NCBI GenBank assembly: GCA_022773585.1
Contig: JALEZZ010000038.1
Coordinates: 1-41,546, forward strand
Length of the DNA: 41,546 nucleotides
Direction of reading: 5' to 3'
From: Selenomonas sp.
Lineage (GTDB): Bacteria > Bacillota > Negativicutes > Selenomonadales > Selenomonadaceae
Shown here piece by piece: positions 8,847 through 16,715 of the stretch. The notes beneath the pieces were generated by a model, which saw nothing but the letters and a program-made list of their open reading frames with translations, did not search any database and was not told where the DNA came from. A program made the translations under genes and the position numbers. Position 1 is the stretch's first letter. The number at the start of each line of letters is the position of its first letter.

Positions 8847-9509
8847 ATGCTGGTATATGCCACTCACGCTGGCGGACGTTATTTGCCGATTTCCGACAGC
8901 CTGAAGGAGCAGCCTGAGGGCAAGCGCAATCTCTACATCAATGTCACGAACCACTGCAATTGCTCATGCACGTTCTGCCTGCGGCAGAAGAAGCACATGG
9001 CGGAGCAGTCGACGCTCTGGTACAAGGACGGCGAGCCGACGGTCGAAGAGTTCAAGGCCGCGCTCGACGCCGTGCCCTGGCAGTATTTCAAGGAAATCGT
9101 CTTCTGCGGCTTTGGCGAGCCGACGATGCGGCTCGACGTGCTCGTGGAGCTCCTGCACTACGTCAAAACCATTCAGCCGGAGCTGCCGACGCGGCTCAAT
9201 ACGAACGGCCTCGGCAACCTCGAATACGGCGAGGACATCACGCCGAAGTTCGACAAAGTGCTTGACACGATTTCCATCAGTCTCAATGCCTCGAACGCCG
9301 AGCGCTACTACGAGCTCACGCGCGCAAAGTACGGCATCGCGTCGTATGAAGGCATGCTCGACTTCGCGCAGAAGGCGAAGCGCTACGTGCCGAACGTCGT
9401 GCTGACGATCGTCGACCATGTCGAAGGCCCGGACGAAATCGCGAAATGCCAGAAAATCTGCGACGACCGCGGCCTCAAACTCCGCGTCCGGCCATACGAA
9501 GACCACTGA
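8847..9509 (+). CDS. Radical SAM protein, TatD-associated family
   Basis: This 220-aa protein has the radical SAM cluster motif C37-x3-C41-x2-C44 (NHCNCSCTFCLRQ), then CGFGEPTMR as the SAM-binding GGE-like motif and TRLNTNGLGNL as a later strand. It matches the small 'TatD-linked' radical SAM family, whose substrate is not known. The start has AAGGAGAG upstream; open frame before it runs through the repeat and is not coding. TatD usually sits beside this family but none is present here, so the gene has been separated from its usual partner or the partner lies elsewhere. Confidence 0.85.
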   Translation: MLVYATHAGGRYLPISDSLKEQPEGKRNLYINVTNHCNCSCTFCLRQKKHMAEQSTLWYKDGEPTVEEFKAALDAVPWQYFKEIVFCGFGEPTMRLDVLVELLHYVKTIQPELPTRLNTNGLGNLEYGEDITPKFDKVLDTISISLNASNAERYYELTRAKYGIASYEGMLDFAQKAKRYVPNVVLTIVDHVEGPDEIAKCQKICDDRGLKLRVRPYEDH

Positions 9510-9517
9510 AATAGGAA

Positions 9518-9722
9518 GGCTCCCTCTCAGAGGGAGCTGTCAGCCGAATGGCTGACTGAGGGAGTCTCATAAGCATGTAATATGAGATGCACGATTGTGA
9601 TTTATGCGGGCGCAAAAGGCAACTGCACAGCCCGCGTAAGGAGCAATCCGAAATCGAAATTACCGATATTGTGAGACTCCCTCAGTCTCGCTTTGCTCGA
9701 CAGCCCCCTCTGAGAGGGGGCC
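9518..9722. repeat. Palindromic intergenic repeat, GAGGGAGTCTCA subtype
   Basis: The left arm GGCTCCCTCTCAGAGGGAGC plus TGACTGAGGGAGTCTCA pairs with the right arm GTGAGACTCCCTCAG plus CCCCCTCTGAGAGGGGGCC. The centre pairs TTATGCGGGC with GCCCGCGTAA. The element starts 9 nt after the radical SAM stop and ends 20 nt before the next gene's ATG. Confidence 0.88.
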
Positions 9723-9742
9723 GGATTCGAAAGGACAAGATT

Positions 9743-10570
9743 ATGTCTGAGCAACCGCAGGACGTTTTGTATTTCGTACCCGCAGGCCCGGCACCTTTGC
9801 GTGTATTGGTGCTTGAGACATCGCGTCTTCTTCCCGCGCTCCGCGAAAAACTGCCGAACGCTCATATCACGGCGGTGACGGAATACGATGTCGTGCCGGA
9901 GGCGCGGGAGCTTGCGGGGCTCGACGTCTCTTGGTCGGTGCTCGATTACCGCGTGACGCCGCTGCCGTTTGCGGAGGGTTCGTTCGACCTCATCGTCGCG
10001 GAGCCCGTGCTTTCGTATGTGCTCGACCCGTATGACCTGCTGCTCGCGCTCGGGCGGCTGCTGACGGATGTCGGCGTGCTCGTGACGGCGTTCCGCAACG
10101 TGCGGTATCATGGCGTGCTCGAAGCGCTCATGGCAGGAGAGTTTCCCGAGCGCGAGCGCCATCTCTATGTGAAGAAGGAAATCGTGCGCCTGCTCAACGA
10201 TGCGCTGTTCAAGGAAATCATCTTTTCGACGGGCGAGCAGGACGAGGCGGGGAGCGCCGAGCCGTTCGCCGCGATGGGGTTCGAGAACATGGACGACGAC
10301 CTCGCGACAGCCGTTTATCTCGTGCGCGCCTGCCGCTCGACGGCGGAGGTCGCGAACCTCAAAGGACTCTACACGAAAAAGACCCGCACGGAGCTCGCGC
10401 GGGTCTTGCATCGAATCGAGTATGATGTGGAACGGGAGAAGAATGTCGAGGCTTTGAAGGAGCTCTGCCGGGCGGAAGGGATTTTTCCGGAGTATCTGGA
10501 AGATTTCGTCCGCGAGACGGTACTGCATACGGAAAAAGTCATGCCGGTTGTCGCGAAGATTTTTTCGTAG
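9743..10570 (+). CDS. SAM-dependent methyltransferase-like protein
   Basis: The 275-aa protein has the layout of a class I methyltransferase: an N-terminal strand RVLVLETSRLLPALREKLP, an acidic residue after the second strand, LPFAEGSFDLIVAEPVLSYV resembling motif IV, and a following helix/strand with DVGVLVTAFRNVRYHG. The usual glycine-rich motif I (GxGxG) is not visible, so cofactor binding is uncertain. The C-terminal third is charged and helical with no domain I recognise. An AAAGGA ribosome site lies eight bases before the ATG, right after the repeat. Target unknown. Confidence 0.65.
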   Translation: MSEQPQDVLYFVPAGPAPLRVLVLETSRLLPALREKLPNAHITAVTEYDVVPEARELAGLDVSWSVLDYRVTPLPFAEGSFDLIVAEPVLSYVLDPYDLLLALGRLLTDVGVLVTAFRNVRYHGVLEALMAGEFPERERHLYVKKEIVRLLNDALFKEIIFSTGEQDEAGSAEPFAAMGFENMDDDLATAVYLVRACRSTAEVANLKGLYTKKTRTELARVLHRIEYDVEREKNVEALKELCRAEGIFPEYLEDFVRETVLHTEKVMPVVAKIFS

Positions 10571-10595
10571 TACGCGAAGAATATGCGCGGTCGCT

Positions 10596-10714
10596 GGCGC
10601 GAAAATACTGCCCTGTGGATTCCAGCATGCTGCCGGCATGCATGAGCGTGCGATGAGCCAGGCTCTTGTTGCCGGCCCACGAATGGAATCCTCATTGGCA
10701 GTATTTTTTGCGCC
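10596..10714. repeat. 119-bp imperfect palindrome of unknown kind
   Basis: The outer arms GGCGCGAAAATACTGCC and GGCAGTATTTTTTGCGCC pair, then GGATTCCA with TGGAATCC, then GCCGGC with GCCGGC, and inside is GAGCC-A-GGCTC. It does not share the CTCCCTC arms of the other repeats. It lies in a 375-bp gap between convergent genes and could be a structured RNA, a bidirectional terminator or a small mobile palindrome. Confidence 0.7.
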
Positions 10715-10751
10715 CGAAGTCACTTTTGTAGTCGCGGAGCATCTCCCATAA

Positions 10752-10936
10752 GCCTCCCTCTCAGAGGGAGGGGGACCGCGAAGCGGTGGTGGGAGTGTCG
10801 AAGGTACGACATATCAATAATTTCGAGTGTATCTGCGGAGGTGCGTCTTCGCAGATATCAATCCTGCAATACGTTTAGCCCTACCTTCGACACTCCCCCA
10901 GTCGCCTTCGGCGACAGCCCCCTCTGGGAGGGAGCC
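10752..10936. repeat. Palindromic intergenic repeat, GTGTCGAAGGTA subtype
   Basis: The left unit (GCCTCCCTCTCAGAGGGAGG then GGGAGTGTCGAAGGTA) and right unit (TACCTTCGACACTCCC then CCCTCTGGGAGGGAGCC) face each other. The centre has TATCTGCG and CGCAGATA. It lies between convergent genes and ends 9 nt from the TSUP stop, where it may terminate both. Confidence 0.88.
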
Positions 10937-10945
10937 TAAAAAGTT

Positions 10946-11746
10946 TTACATCGTCGTGCTCCCCATGAAGATGAGCCGCAGGCCCAGTGCGAACATGGCG
11001 CAGGCGAGGAGAATCAGGATGACTTTGGACTTCGTCTTCTGCGAAATCTTTGCACCGATCTGGGCGCCGATGGCGGCGCCGATGGAGATGCAGATGGCGG
11101 GGATCCAGACGATGTGGTTCAGCAGGAAGTGGCTGATGACGCCGAAGATGGACGAGCAGGCGAGGACGAAGTGCGAGGTCGCCGTTGCGACGTGGACGGG
11201 GAAGTCGAGCAGGTAGATCATCAGCGGCACATGGACGACGCCGCCGCCGATGCCGAAGATGGACGAGAGGAAGCCGACGACGAAGCTCGCGGCAACGCCG
11301 AGCCACATCGGGAACTGGAAGTCCGGGCCGATTTCCGTCGTGTCGGAGCGGCGCTTGTGCGTCGCGTTCCAGCCCATGAGGCTTGCCATGAGCAGCAGGA
11401 ATAGGCCGAAGTAGAGGTCGAGCTGCGAGCCCGAGAAGTCATCGACGATTTTCGAGCCGAGGATGGCGCCCGGCAGCGTCGCGAGCGCGAACGGGACGGC
11501 CGCCTTGTAGAAGACGCGCTTCTGGCGGATATAGGCAATCGTGCCGGAGACGGCGTTCGCCATGACGATGACGAGCGATGTGCCCGTGATCTGCGCGGCG
11601 GTTTTGAAATACGGGTAGACGCCGCCGTCGCTCATGAAGAGGATGAAGATCGGCACGCAGATGAGGCCGCCGCCGATGCCGACGAGCGTGCCGAACGTGC
11701 CGACGCCGATGCCGAACACGAGGAAGATGATGATTTCGAGAATCAT
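10946..11746 (-). CDS. TSUP-family (TauE/SafE) membrane permease
   Basis: The 266-aa integral membrane protein has about eight hydrophobic spans in two repeated halves, each with the family's glycine-rich signature (GIGVGTFGTLVGIGGGLICV near the N-terminus and SSIFGIGGGVVHVPLMIY in the middle). Members export or import sulfite, sulfoacetate, taurine or other organosulfur and carboxylate anions; the substrate here cannot be told. It is monocistronic, divergent from cstA. A second, different TSUP gene lies at 26146. Confidence 0.88.
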   Translation of the reverse strand: MILEIIIFLVFGIGVGTFGTLVGIGGGLICVPIFILFMSDGGVYPYFKTAAQITGTSLVIVMANAVSGTIAYIRQKRVFYKAAVPFALATLPGAILGSKIVDDFSGSQLDLYFGLFLLLMASLMGWNATHKRRSDTTEIGPDFQFPMWLGVAASFVVGFLSSIFGIGGGVVHVPLMIYLLDFPVHVATATSHFVLACSSIFGVISHFLLNHIVWIPAICISIGAAIGAQIGAKISQKTKSKVILILLACAMFALGLRLIFMGSTTM

Positions 11747-11805
11747 GGAAAGAGCCTTCTTTCTCTTTGAAAATTTTGGTTTCTCGGCGCAGATAATCCG
11801 TATTC

Positions 11806-11834
11806 AGTATACCATAAGCGAAGCTTTTTGTCTT
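11806..11834 (-). promoter_or_regulatory. Promoter of the TSUP gene
   Basis: On the minus strand, AAGACA, 17 nt, TATACT about 60 nt before the TSUP start. The -35 box is weak. Confidence 0.5.
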
Positions 11835-11877
11835 TGGATTCGAAGATTTTGGATTTTGACAAATTCTCACGAAATAA

Positions 11878-11906
11878 TAGACAACATGACAGTTTTGTGG
11901 TATATT
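11878..11906 (+). promoter_or_regulatory. Promoter of cstA
   Basis: TAGACA, 17 nt, TATATT. The resulting leader of about 125 nt contains two purine-rich Shine-Dalgarno-like runs (AAAGGAGG and AGGAGG) but no clear riboswitch. Confidence 0.6.
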
Positions 11907-12038
11907 GTAAGAACAGTGAGACAGTAAATACAGGTCGTGCTTTGATTTCAGGAAAGGAGGCTCGCAGGATCTGGCAGGATGCCAATCAGAAGAGGAGGCG
12001 GCGGACCTGCGTCTCCACATATAGGAGGGAATGAAATT

Positions 12039-13460
12039 ATGACAGCTTTTCTATTTGCTCTCTGTGCACTTATCGTAGGCTATTTCACCTATGGCAAGAT
12101 CGTCGAGCATGTCTTCGGCCCGACGGACCGGCCCACACCGGCCATTCGTCATAACGACGGCGTCGACTACATCCCGCTGCCGACATGGAAGGTCTTCATG
12201 ATCCAGCTGCTGAACATCGCAGGCCTCGGCCCGATTTTCGGTGCGCTTGGCGGCGCCATCTGGGGCCCGAGCGTCTATCTCTGGATTGTCTTTGGTTCCA
12301 TCTTCGCAGGCGGCGTGCATGACTACCTGTCCGGCATGATTTCTCTGCGCGAGGATGGCAAGAGCATCTCGGAGGTCGTCGGCAATCACATGGGCTCGAC
12401 GATGCTCTTCATCATGCGCGTGTTCTCCGTCGTGCTGCTCGTCCTCGTCGGTACCGTCTTCATGACGGGTCCTGCCGGCCTGCTCTCGAAGCTCACGGGC
12501 GTTGCCGTCACGTACGTTCTGCCGTGCGTGCTGCTCTACTACTTCCTTGCGACGCTGCTGCCGATTGACACGCTGATTGCGCGCTTCTATCCGCTGTTCG
12601 GCGCCTGCCTCATCATCATGGCACTCGGCATCATGGTCGGCATGCTGCTCGGCATCGGCGGCCACACGATGCCGGACATGACGCTTGCAAACCTGCATCC
12701 GCTCGGCCCTGACAAGATGCCGATCTGGCCGCTGATGTTCATCACGGTCGCCTGCGGCGCCTGCTCGGGCTTCCATTCCACGCAGTCCCCGATCATGGCT
12801 CGCTGCCTCAAGGACGAGCGCCTCGGCCGTCCGGTTTTCTACGGCGCCATGATTTCCGAAGGCATCATCGCCCTCATCTGGGCGACGGCCGGCATCACGT
12901 TCTATGACAGCACGGGCGGCCTCGCAGCTGCGATGAAGGCTGGCGGCGCTGGCACGGTCGTCTATGACATCTGCGTCGGCTTCATGCCCGGCATCGGCGC
13001 GGTGCTCGCCATGCTCGGCGTCATCGCCTGCCCGATCACCTCTGGCGATACGGCATTCCGTTCCGCGCGCCTGACGCTCGCGGACTGGTTCGGCGTCGAT
13101 CAGACGCATGCGAAGAAGCGCCTCCTGTTCGCTGTCCCGCTGCTCGCGGTCGGCGGCATCCTCTCCCAGATGGACTTCAACATCGTCTGGCGCTATTTCT
13201 CCTGGACGAACCAGACACTCGCGATGATCGTCCTCTGGACGGGCGCGGTCTATCTCTATCGCACGAAGCCCGGCTCGAAGGCATACATCATCCCGATGGT
13301 TCCGGCCATCTTCATGTCGGCCGTCACTTGCACGTACATCCTGCAGGCACCGGAAGGCCTGAAGCTCTCGACGGACATCAGCTATCCGGTCGGCATCATC
13401 TTCGCGGTGGTGTGCTTCTGCCTGTTCCTCAAGACGACGATCCTGCGCAAGACGCGCTGA
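12039..13460 (+). CDS. cstA: Carbon starvation protein CstA-family transporter
   Basis: The 473-aa polytopic membrane protein, with more than a dozen hydrophobic spans, matches the short CstA form found in Firmicutes; the E. coli protein is longer (about 700 aa). Characteristic stretches are LPTWKVFMIQLLNIAGLGPI, GGVHDYLSGMISLR and HSTQSPIMARC. Family members take up pyruvate and perhaps peptides. AGGAGGG precedes the ATG. An in-frame ATG at 11979 would add a Gly-rich tail and is unlikely. It ends with a hairpin terminator. Regulation in relatives is by two-component systems, but none is encoded here. Confidence 0.9.
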   Translation: MTAFLFALCALIVGYFTYGKIVEHVFGPTDRPTPAIRHNDGVDYIPLPTWKVFMIQLLNIAGLGPIFGALGGAIWGPSVYLWIVFGSIFAGGVHDYLSGMISLREDGKSISEVVGNHMGSTMLFIMRVFSVVLLVLVGTVFMTGPAGLLSKLTGVAVTYVLPCVLLYYFLATLLPIDTLIARFYPLFGACLIIMALGIMVGMLLGIGGHTMPDMTLANLHPLGPDKMPIWPLMFITVACGACSGFHSTQSPIMARCLKDERLGRPVFYGAMISEGIIALIWATAGITFYDSTGGLAAAMKAGGAGTVVYDICVGFMPGIGAVLAMLGVIACPITSGDTAFRSARLTLADWFGVDQTHAKKRLLFAVPLLAVGGILSQMDFNIVWRYFSWTNQTLAMIVLWTGAVYLYRTKPGSKAYIIPMVPAIFMSAVTCTYILQAPEGLKLSTDISYPVGIIFAVVCFCLFLKTTILRKTR

Positions 13461-13496
13461 AGCGGCTGACGCTCGACACTGTTTTGTGACATTTTG

Positions 13497-13533
13497 AAAG
13501 CAGTCCTGTGATTTTTACACGGGGCTGCTTTTT
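13497..13533 (+). terminator. Terminator after cstA
   Basis: AAAGCAG and CTGCTTT form the outer stem, GTG/CAC and CC/GG extend it, and TTTTT follows. It directly abuts the ATG of the next ORF. Confidence 0.75.
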
Positions 13534-15456
13534 ATGCGTTTCTTTGTCGTTTCGTATTTTGCGAGCACGAACCTCGAGCAGGCCGTCTCGGGCGAGATCA
13601 CGGCCAGCATGAATGATTCTGCCGACAAGATTGACGGCTGGATCGGAGAGAAGAAGCAGATTGCCGTCTCGGCTGCCAATGTCATGGCGAAAGAGGATGA
13701 CGGCACGAAGAGCCTCGAAGAGCTGCGCCGCTACCTCGCCATCGCGGGCGAGGATACAAACGAGGTTTCGGACCTCATCGTCGGCAATCGCGACGAGCAG
13801 ATTGTCGGCTACCGCGCAGGTGACCTCACGGCGAAGATGAAGCCGACGGAACTGCGTTTCTACAAGGAATCGCAGGAGGCCGGAAAGGCAATCTTCATGG
13901 ACACGTATGTCGACAAGATCACGGGCAAGCTCGTCGTCTCGATTGCCACGCCGTACAAGGATGCGTCGGGCGCGAATCGCGGCGCCATCTGCGAGGACAT
14001 CTTCCTCGACATCCTGCAGGGCGAAGCGCAGGCGATGAAGTACCATGGCGAAGGCACGGGCTACATCATCGACAACACGGGCAAGATCATCGCAACGGAG
14101 GACAGCGAAGTGAACGGCCAGCAGGCGTCCGACGTTCCGGCCTTTTCGAAAGCGTATGACCAGATGACGAAGCAGCCGCAGGGCTTCCTGCGCGTCGAAA
14201 AAGACGGCTCGTCCATGGTGCTCGCCTATGCGACGGTGCCGAGCACGAAGTGGATTGCCGCGCTGCTCGTGCCGCAGGACGTCGTCCTCGGCCAGCTTTC
14301 GACGCTGAAATTCACGTATGCCGTGCTGACGCTGCTCGGCATCCTCATCGTCGTCCTGACGAGCCTCAAATTCTCGGGTGCCATCACGCGCCGCCTCGAA
14401 ATCCTGCGCGGCCATGCCGAGCAGCTCGCCTCGGGTGACCTCTCGGCGGCGGACATCGTGCTGGAGGCGACGGATGAGATCGGCGACCTCACGCAGAGCT
14501 TCAATGCGATGAAGAACCATATCAAGGAGCTCATCGCGCAGATGCGCAATACGAGCGAGCAGGTCGCGGCGTCGAGTGAAGAGCTCACGGCGAGCGCGCA
14601 CCAGTCGGCCGATGCCGCGACGAATGTCGCGCAGACCGTCTCGACCGTCGCGGACGGCATGACGGAGCAGACGCAGCATGTCGATGAAGCGACGAAGAGC
14701 GTCGAGGGCGTGCTGGGAGAGCTTGACGGCGTCGCACGCCAGACAAAGGACATCACGGGCAAGTCGTCCGCAGCGGCGTCGTCGGCCGAGCATGGGCAGA
14801 AGCTCATGGGCGAGGCCATCGACCGCATGGCGCACATCGAGACGAGCGTCGGCCAGTCGGCCGATGTCGTCGCAAAGCTCGGCGAGAGCTCAAAGGAAAT
14901 TGGCACGATCATCGAAACCATCGCGGGCATCGCCGATCAGACGAACCTCCTCGCGCTCAACGCTGCCATCGAGGCCGCGCGCGCAGGCGAGCAGGGACGC
15001 GGTTTCTCCGTCGTTGCCGACGAAGTCCGCAAGCTCGCCGAGCAGTCGCAGGAGGCCGCCGAAGAGATCCGCCGCCGCATCGAGACCATCCAGTCTGACA
15101 CGGATCAGGCCGTGACCGCGATGAAGAGCGGCACGGAGGAAGTGCAGAGCGGCGTCGAAGCCATCCGCGCCGTCGGCGATGAATTCTCGCACATCATGCA
15201 GCAGGTCACGGACATTACGGCACAAATGACGACGATTGATGCCGCCGTGCAGAACGTCTCGAAGAGCGGCGACCATATCTCGACAGCCGTCGCGGGCATC
15301 CAGACCGTCAGCCAGAAGACGGCGGAGCAGACCGAGACCATCTCGGCCGCGACAGAAGAGCAGTCGGCGTCGAACGAAGAAATCGCCGCCGCCTCCCAGG
15401 CGCTCGCCAAGATGGCGGCTGAGCTGCAGGATATGGCCGCGAAGTTCAAAATCTGA
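13534..15456 (+). CDS. Methyl-accepting chemotaxis protein, N-terminus apparently truncated
   Basis: This is a chemoreceptor: an extracellular Cache-like sensor (about 15-250), a membrane helix at about 254-284, HAMP (285-335) and a long cytoplasmic coiled coil with the conserved signalling tip ([18 protein letters not shown], near 475-500). Normal receptors begin with a positively charged residue or two and a full first membrane helix. Here only [10 protein letters not shown] remains before the sensor, too short to span the membrane. The ATG sits directly against the T-tract of the cstA terminator and has no ribosome-binding site; no alternative start lies in the short open stretch upstream. 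The gene may be a deletion remnant or may be expressed poorly. Confidence 0.85.
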   Translation: MRFFVVSYFASTNLEQAVSGEITASMNDSADKIDGWIGEKKQIAVSAANVMAKEDDGTKSLEELRRYLAIAGEDTNEVSDLIVGNRDEQIVGYRAGDLTAKMKPTELRFYKESQEAGKAIFMDTYVDKITGKLVVSIATPYKDASGANRGAICEDIFLDILQGEAQAMKYHGEGTGYIIDNTGKIIATEDSEVNGQQASDVPAFSKAYDQMTKQPQGFLRVEKDGSSMVLAYATVPSTKWIAALLVPQDVVLGQLSTLKFTYAVLTLLGILIVVLTSLKFSGAITRRLEILRGHAEQLASGDLSAADIVLEATDEIGDLTQSFNAMKNHIKELIAQMRNTSEQVAASSEELTASAHQSADAATNVAQTVSTVADGMTEQTQHVDEATKSVEGVLGELDGVARQTKDITGKSSAAASSAEHGQKLMGEAIDRMAHIETSVGQSADVVAKLGESSKEIGTIIETIAGIADQTNLLALNAAIEAARAGEQGRGFSVVADEVRKLAEQSQEAAEEIRRRIETIQSDTDQAVTAMKSGTEEVQSGVEAIRAVGDEFSHIMQQVTDITAQMTTIDAAVQNVSKSGDHISTAVAGIQTVSQKTAEQTETISAATEEQSASNEEIAAASQALAKMAAELQDMAAKFKI

Positions 15457-15477
15457 AGCAACAACAAGATATGGAAG

Positions 15478-15506
15478 AGAAGCGCTCGGAACCGGGCGCT
15501 TCTTTT
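15478..15506 (+). terminator. Terminator after the chemoreceptor gene
   Basis: AGAAGCGCTCGG and CCGGGCGCTTCT form a 12-pair stem (one G-T) with a two-base apparent loop, followed by TTTT. Confidence 0.85.
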
Positions 15507-15550
15507 GTGTTCCTGACAGGAGCAGAATCTCATTGAGCTTCCTTTTGCGG

Positions 15551-15579
15551 TTGCAGAAAACGACGATTTTCGCTAAAAT
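15551..15579 (+). promoter_or_regulatory. Promoter of the Rpn-type nuclease gene
   Basis: TTGCAG, 17 nt, TAAAAT, about 40 nt before the gene. Confidence 0.65.
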
Positions 15580-15620
15580 AAGAATAAAATCGATGGATAA
15601 AGGCAAGAGAGGTTGTGCAC

Positions 15621-16469
15621 GTGGCATTTGTTTTCAAGGCTTGGGAAGACCTCACGATTCAGGATGACTTCATGTTCAAGGCCGTCATGAAGAGCAAGGA
15701 ACTTTGCATGAGTGTGCTTGAGGCCATTCTGGACGAACCGATTCATGATATCAAATATCTCGGTGAAGAATTGTCGCTCAAAGCAGGCTATGAGAGCAAG
15801 GGCGTGCGGCTCGATGTGTACGTCGAGGACGAGGCGCATACCGTCTATGACGTGGAAATGCAAGTCGGCAGTGAAACTGACGAGGAACTGGCGAAACGCA
15901 TGCGCTACTACCAGTCGCAGATGGATGCCGATCATTTGGCGCGTGGTAAAGATTATGTTGAGCTCAAAAAGACAATCATTATTTTCATCTGTCCGTTTGA
16001 TCCTTACAAGCGCGGATGGCATCTCTATTGCTTTGAAAACACCTGCTGCCGCGATGCGACGCTGAAACTCGGAGATGATACTGTCAAGATTATCCTCAAT
16101 ACGCGTGGCATGGGCGAGGATATCACGCCGCAGCTTCAGGCATTTATGGACTATGTGAATAGCGGCATCATCAGTGCAAACCCGCTGGTGCAAGCACTAG
16201 ATCAGCGGGTCAATGACGTGAAAAGGAATGAGAAAGAGAGGGTGAGCTATATGAAATACGAATTGAATCTGCGCGACGCGCGGAAAGATGGAGAAAAAGC
16301 AGGCGAGGCGAGAGGCAGAGCGGAGGGCGAAGCCAAGGGCAAGGCACTCGTCATTCGCGTTTGGCATATGTTGCAAGAGAAAGTTTCTTTTCCAGAAATT
16401 GCGCTCAAGACGAATCTTTCGTTAAAAGAAGTCGAGCAGATTGCACATGAGTTTGGCGTCGTTTATTGA
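15621..16469 (+). CDS. Rpn-family PD-(D/E)xK nuclease / transposase-like protein
   Basis: The protein matches the recombination-promoting nuclease group, often annotated 'PD-(D/E)XK nuclease family transposase'. The N-terminal half has the typical WEDLTIQDDFMFKAVM start, RLDVYVED with D65 and YDVEMQ with E79 and Q81, the metal-binding core. The C-terminus has a Gly/Ala/Glu/Lys-rich linker and a small helix-turn-helix-like segment (FPEIALKTNLSLKEVEQIA). I chose the GTG at 15621, eight bases after AGAGAGG; another GTG lies at 15615. The codon choice is more AT-rich than its neighbours, suggesting recent transfer. It is flanked by terminators, so it is a single-gene unit. Families like this often exist in many copies per genome. 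Confidence 0.88.
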   Translation: MAFVFKAWEDLTIQDDFMFKAVMKSKELCMSVLEAILDEPIHDIKYLGEELSLKAGYESKGVRLDVYVEDEAHTVYDVEMQVGSETDEELAKRMRYYQSQMDADHLARGKDYVELKKTIIIFICPFDPYKRGWHLYCFENTCCRDATLKLGDDTVKIILNTRGMGEDITPQLQAFMDYVNSGIISANPLVQALDQRVNDVKRNEKERVSYMKYELNLRDARKDGEKAGEARGRAEGEAKGKALVIRVWHMLQEKVSFPEIALKTNLSLKEVEQIAHEFGVVY

Positions 16470-16519
16470 TGCCGACCTCCAGCTGAAGGTGCTGGCGTTG
16501 CTGTGAGACCTAAAATATG

Positions 16520-16567
16520 AAGAAAGCGAAGAAAGTTCATGCTTGGACGTTTCTTGGCTTTCTTTTT
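16520..16567 (+). terminator. Terminator after the Rpn-type gene
   Basis: AAGAAAGCGAAGAAA pairs with TTTCTTGGCTTTCTT (one mismatch), and a T-rich run follows. The remaining 16568-16715 leader of uxaC shows no convincing structure. Confidence 0.75.
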
Positions 16568-16715
16568 TCTGTATTTTATGTCATTTTTGCTCCGTGCCGG
16601 AGGATTTTATAGCAAGGCAAAGTGTTTTTCAGCAGGAATCTGCGAGCCGGACAGCGAATACATACACAAAGAACAACGAACGAGAACGCGAAAAAGGCAA
16701 AGGAGGTTTTCTATC

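Noticed and set aside
8588..10936. CRISPR array suggested by repeated short palindromes
   Set aside because: Units are irregularly spaced, differ in orientation and flank genes; no evenly spaced repeats with spacers and no cas genes.
11979..12038. Upstream in-frame ATG for cstA
   Set aside because: Would add a Gly/Arg-rich peptide unlike the family; the ATG at 12039 has a much better ribosome site.
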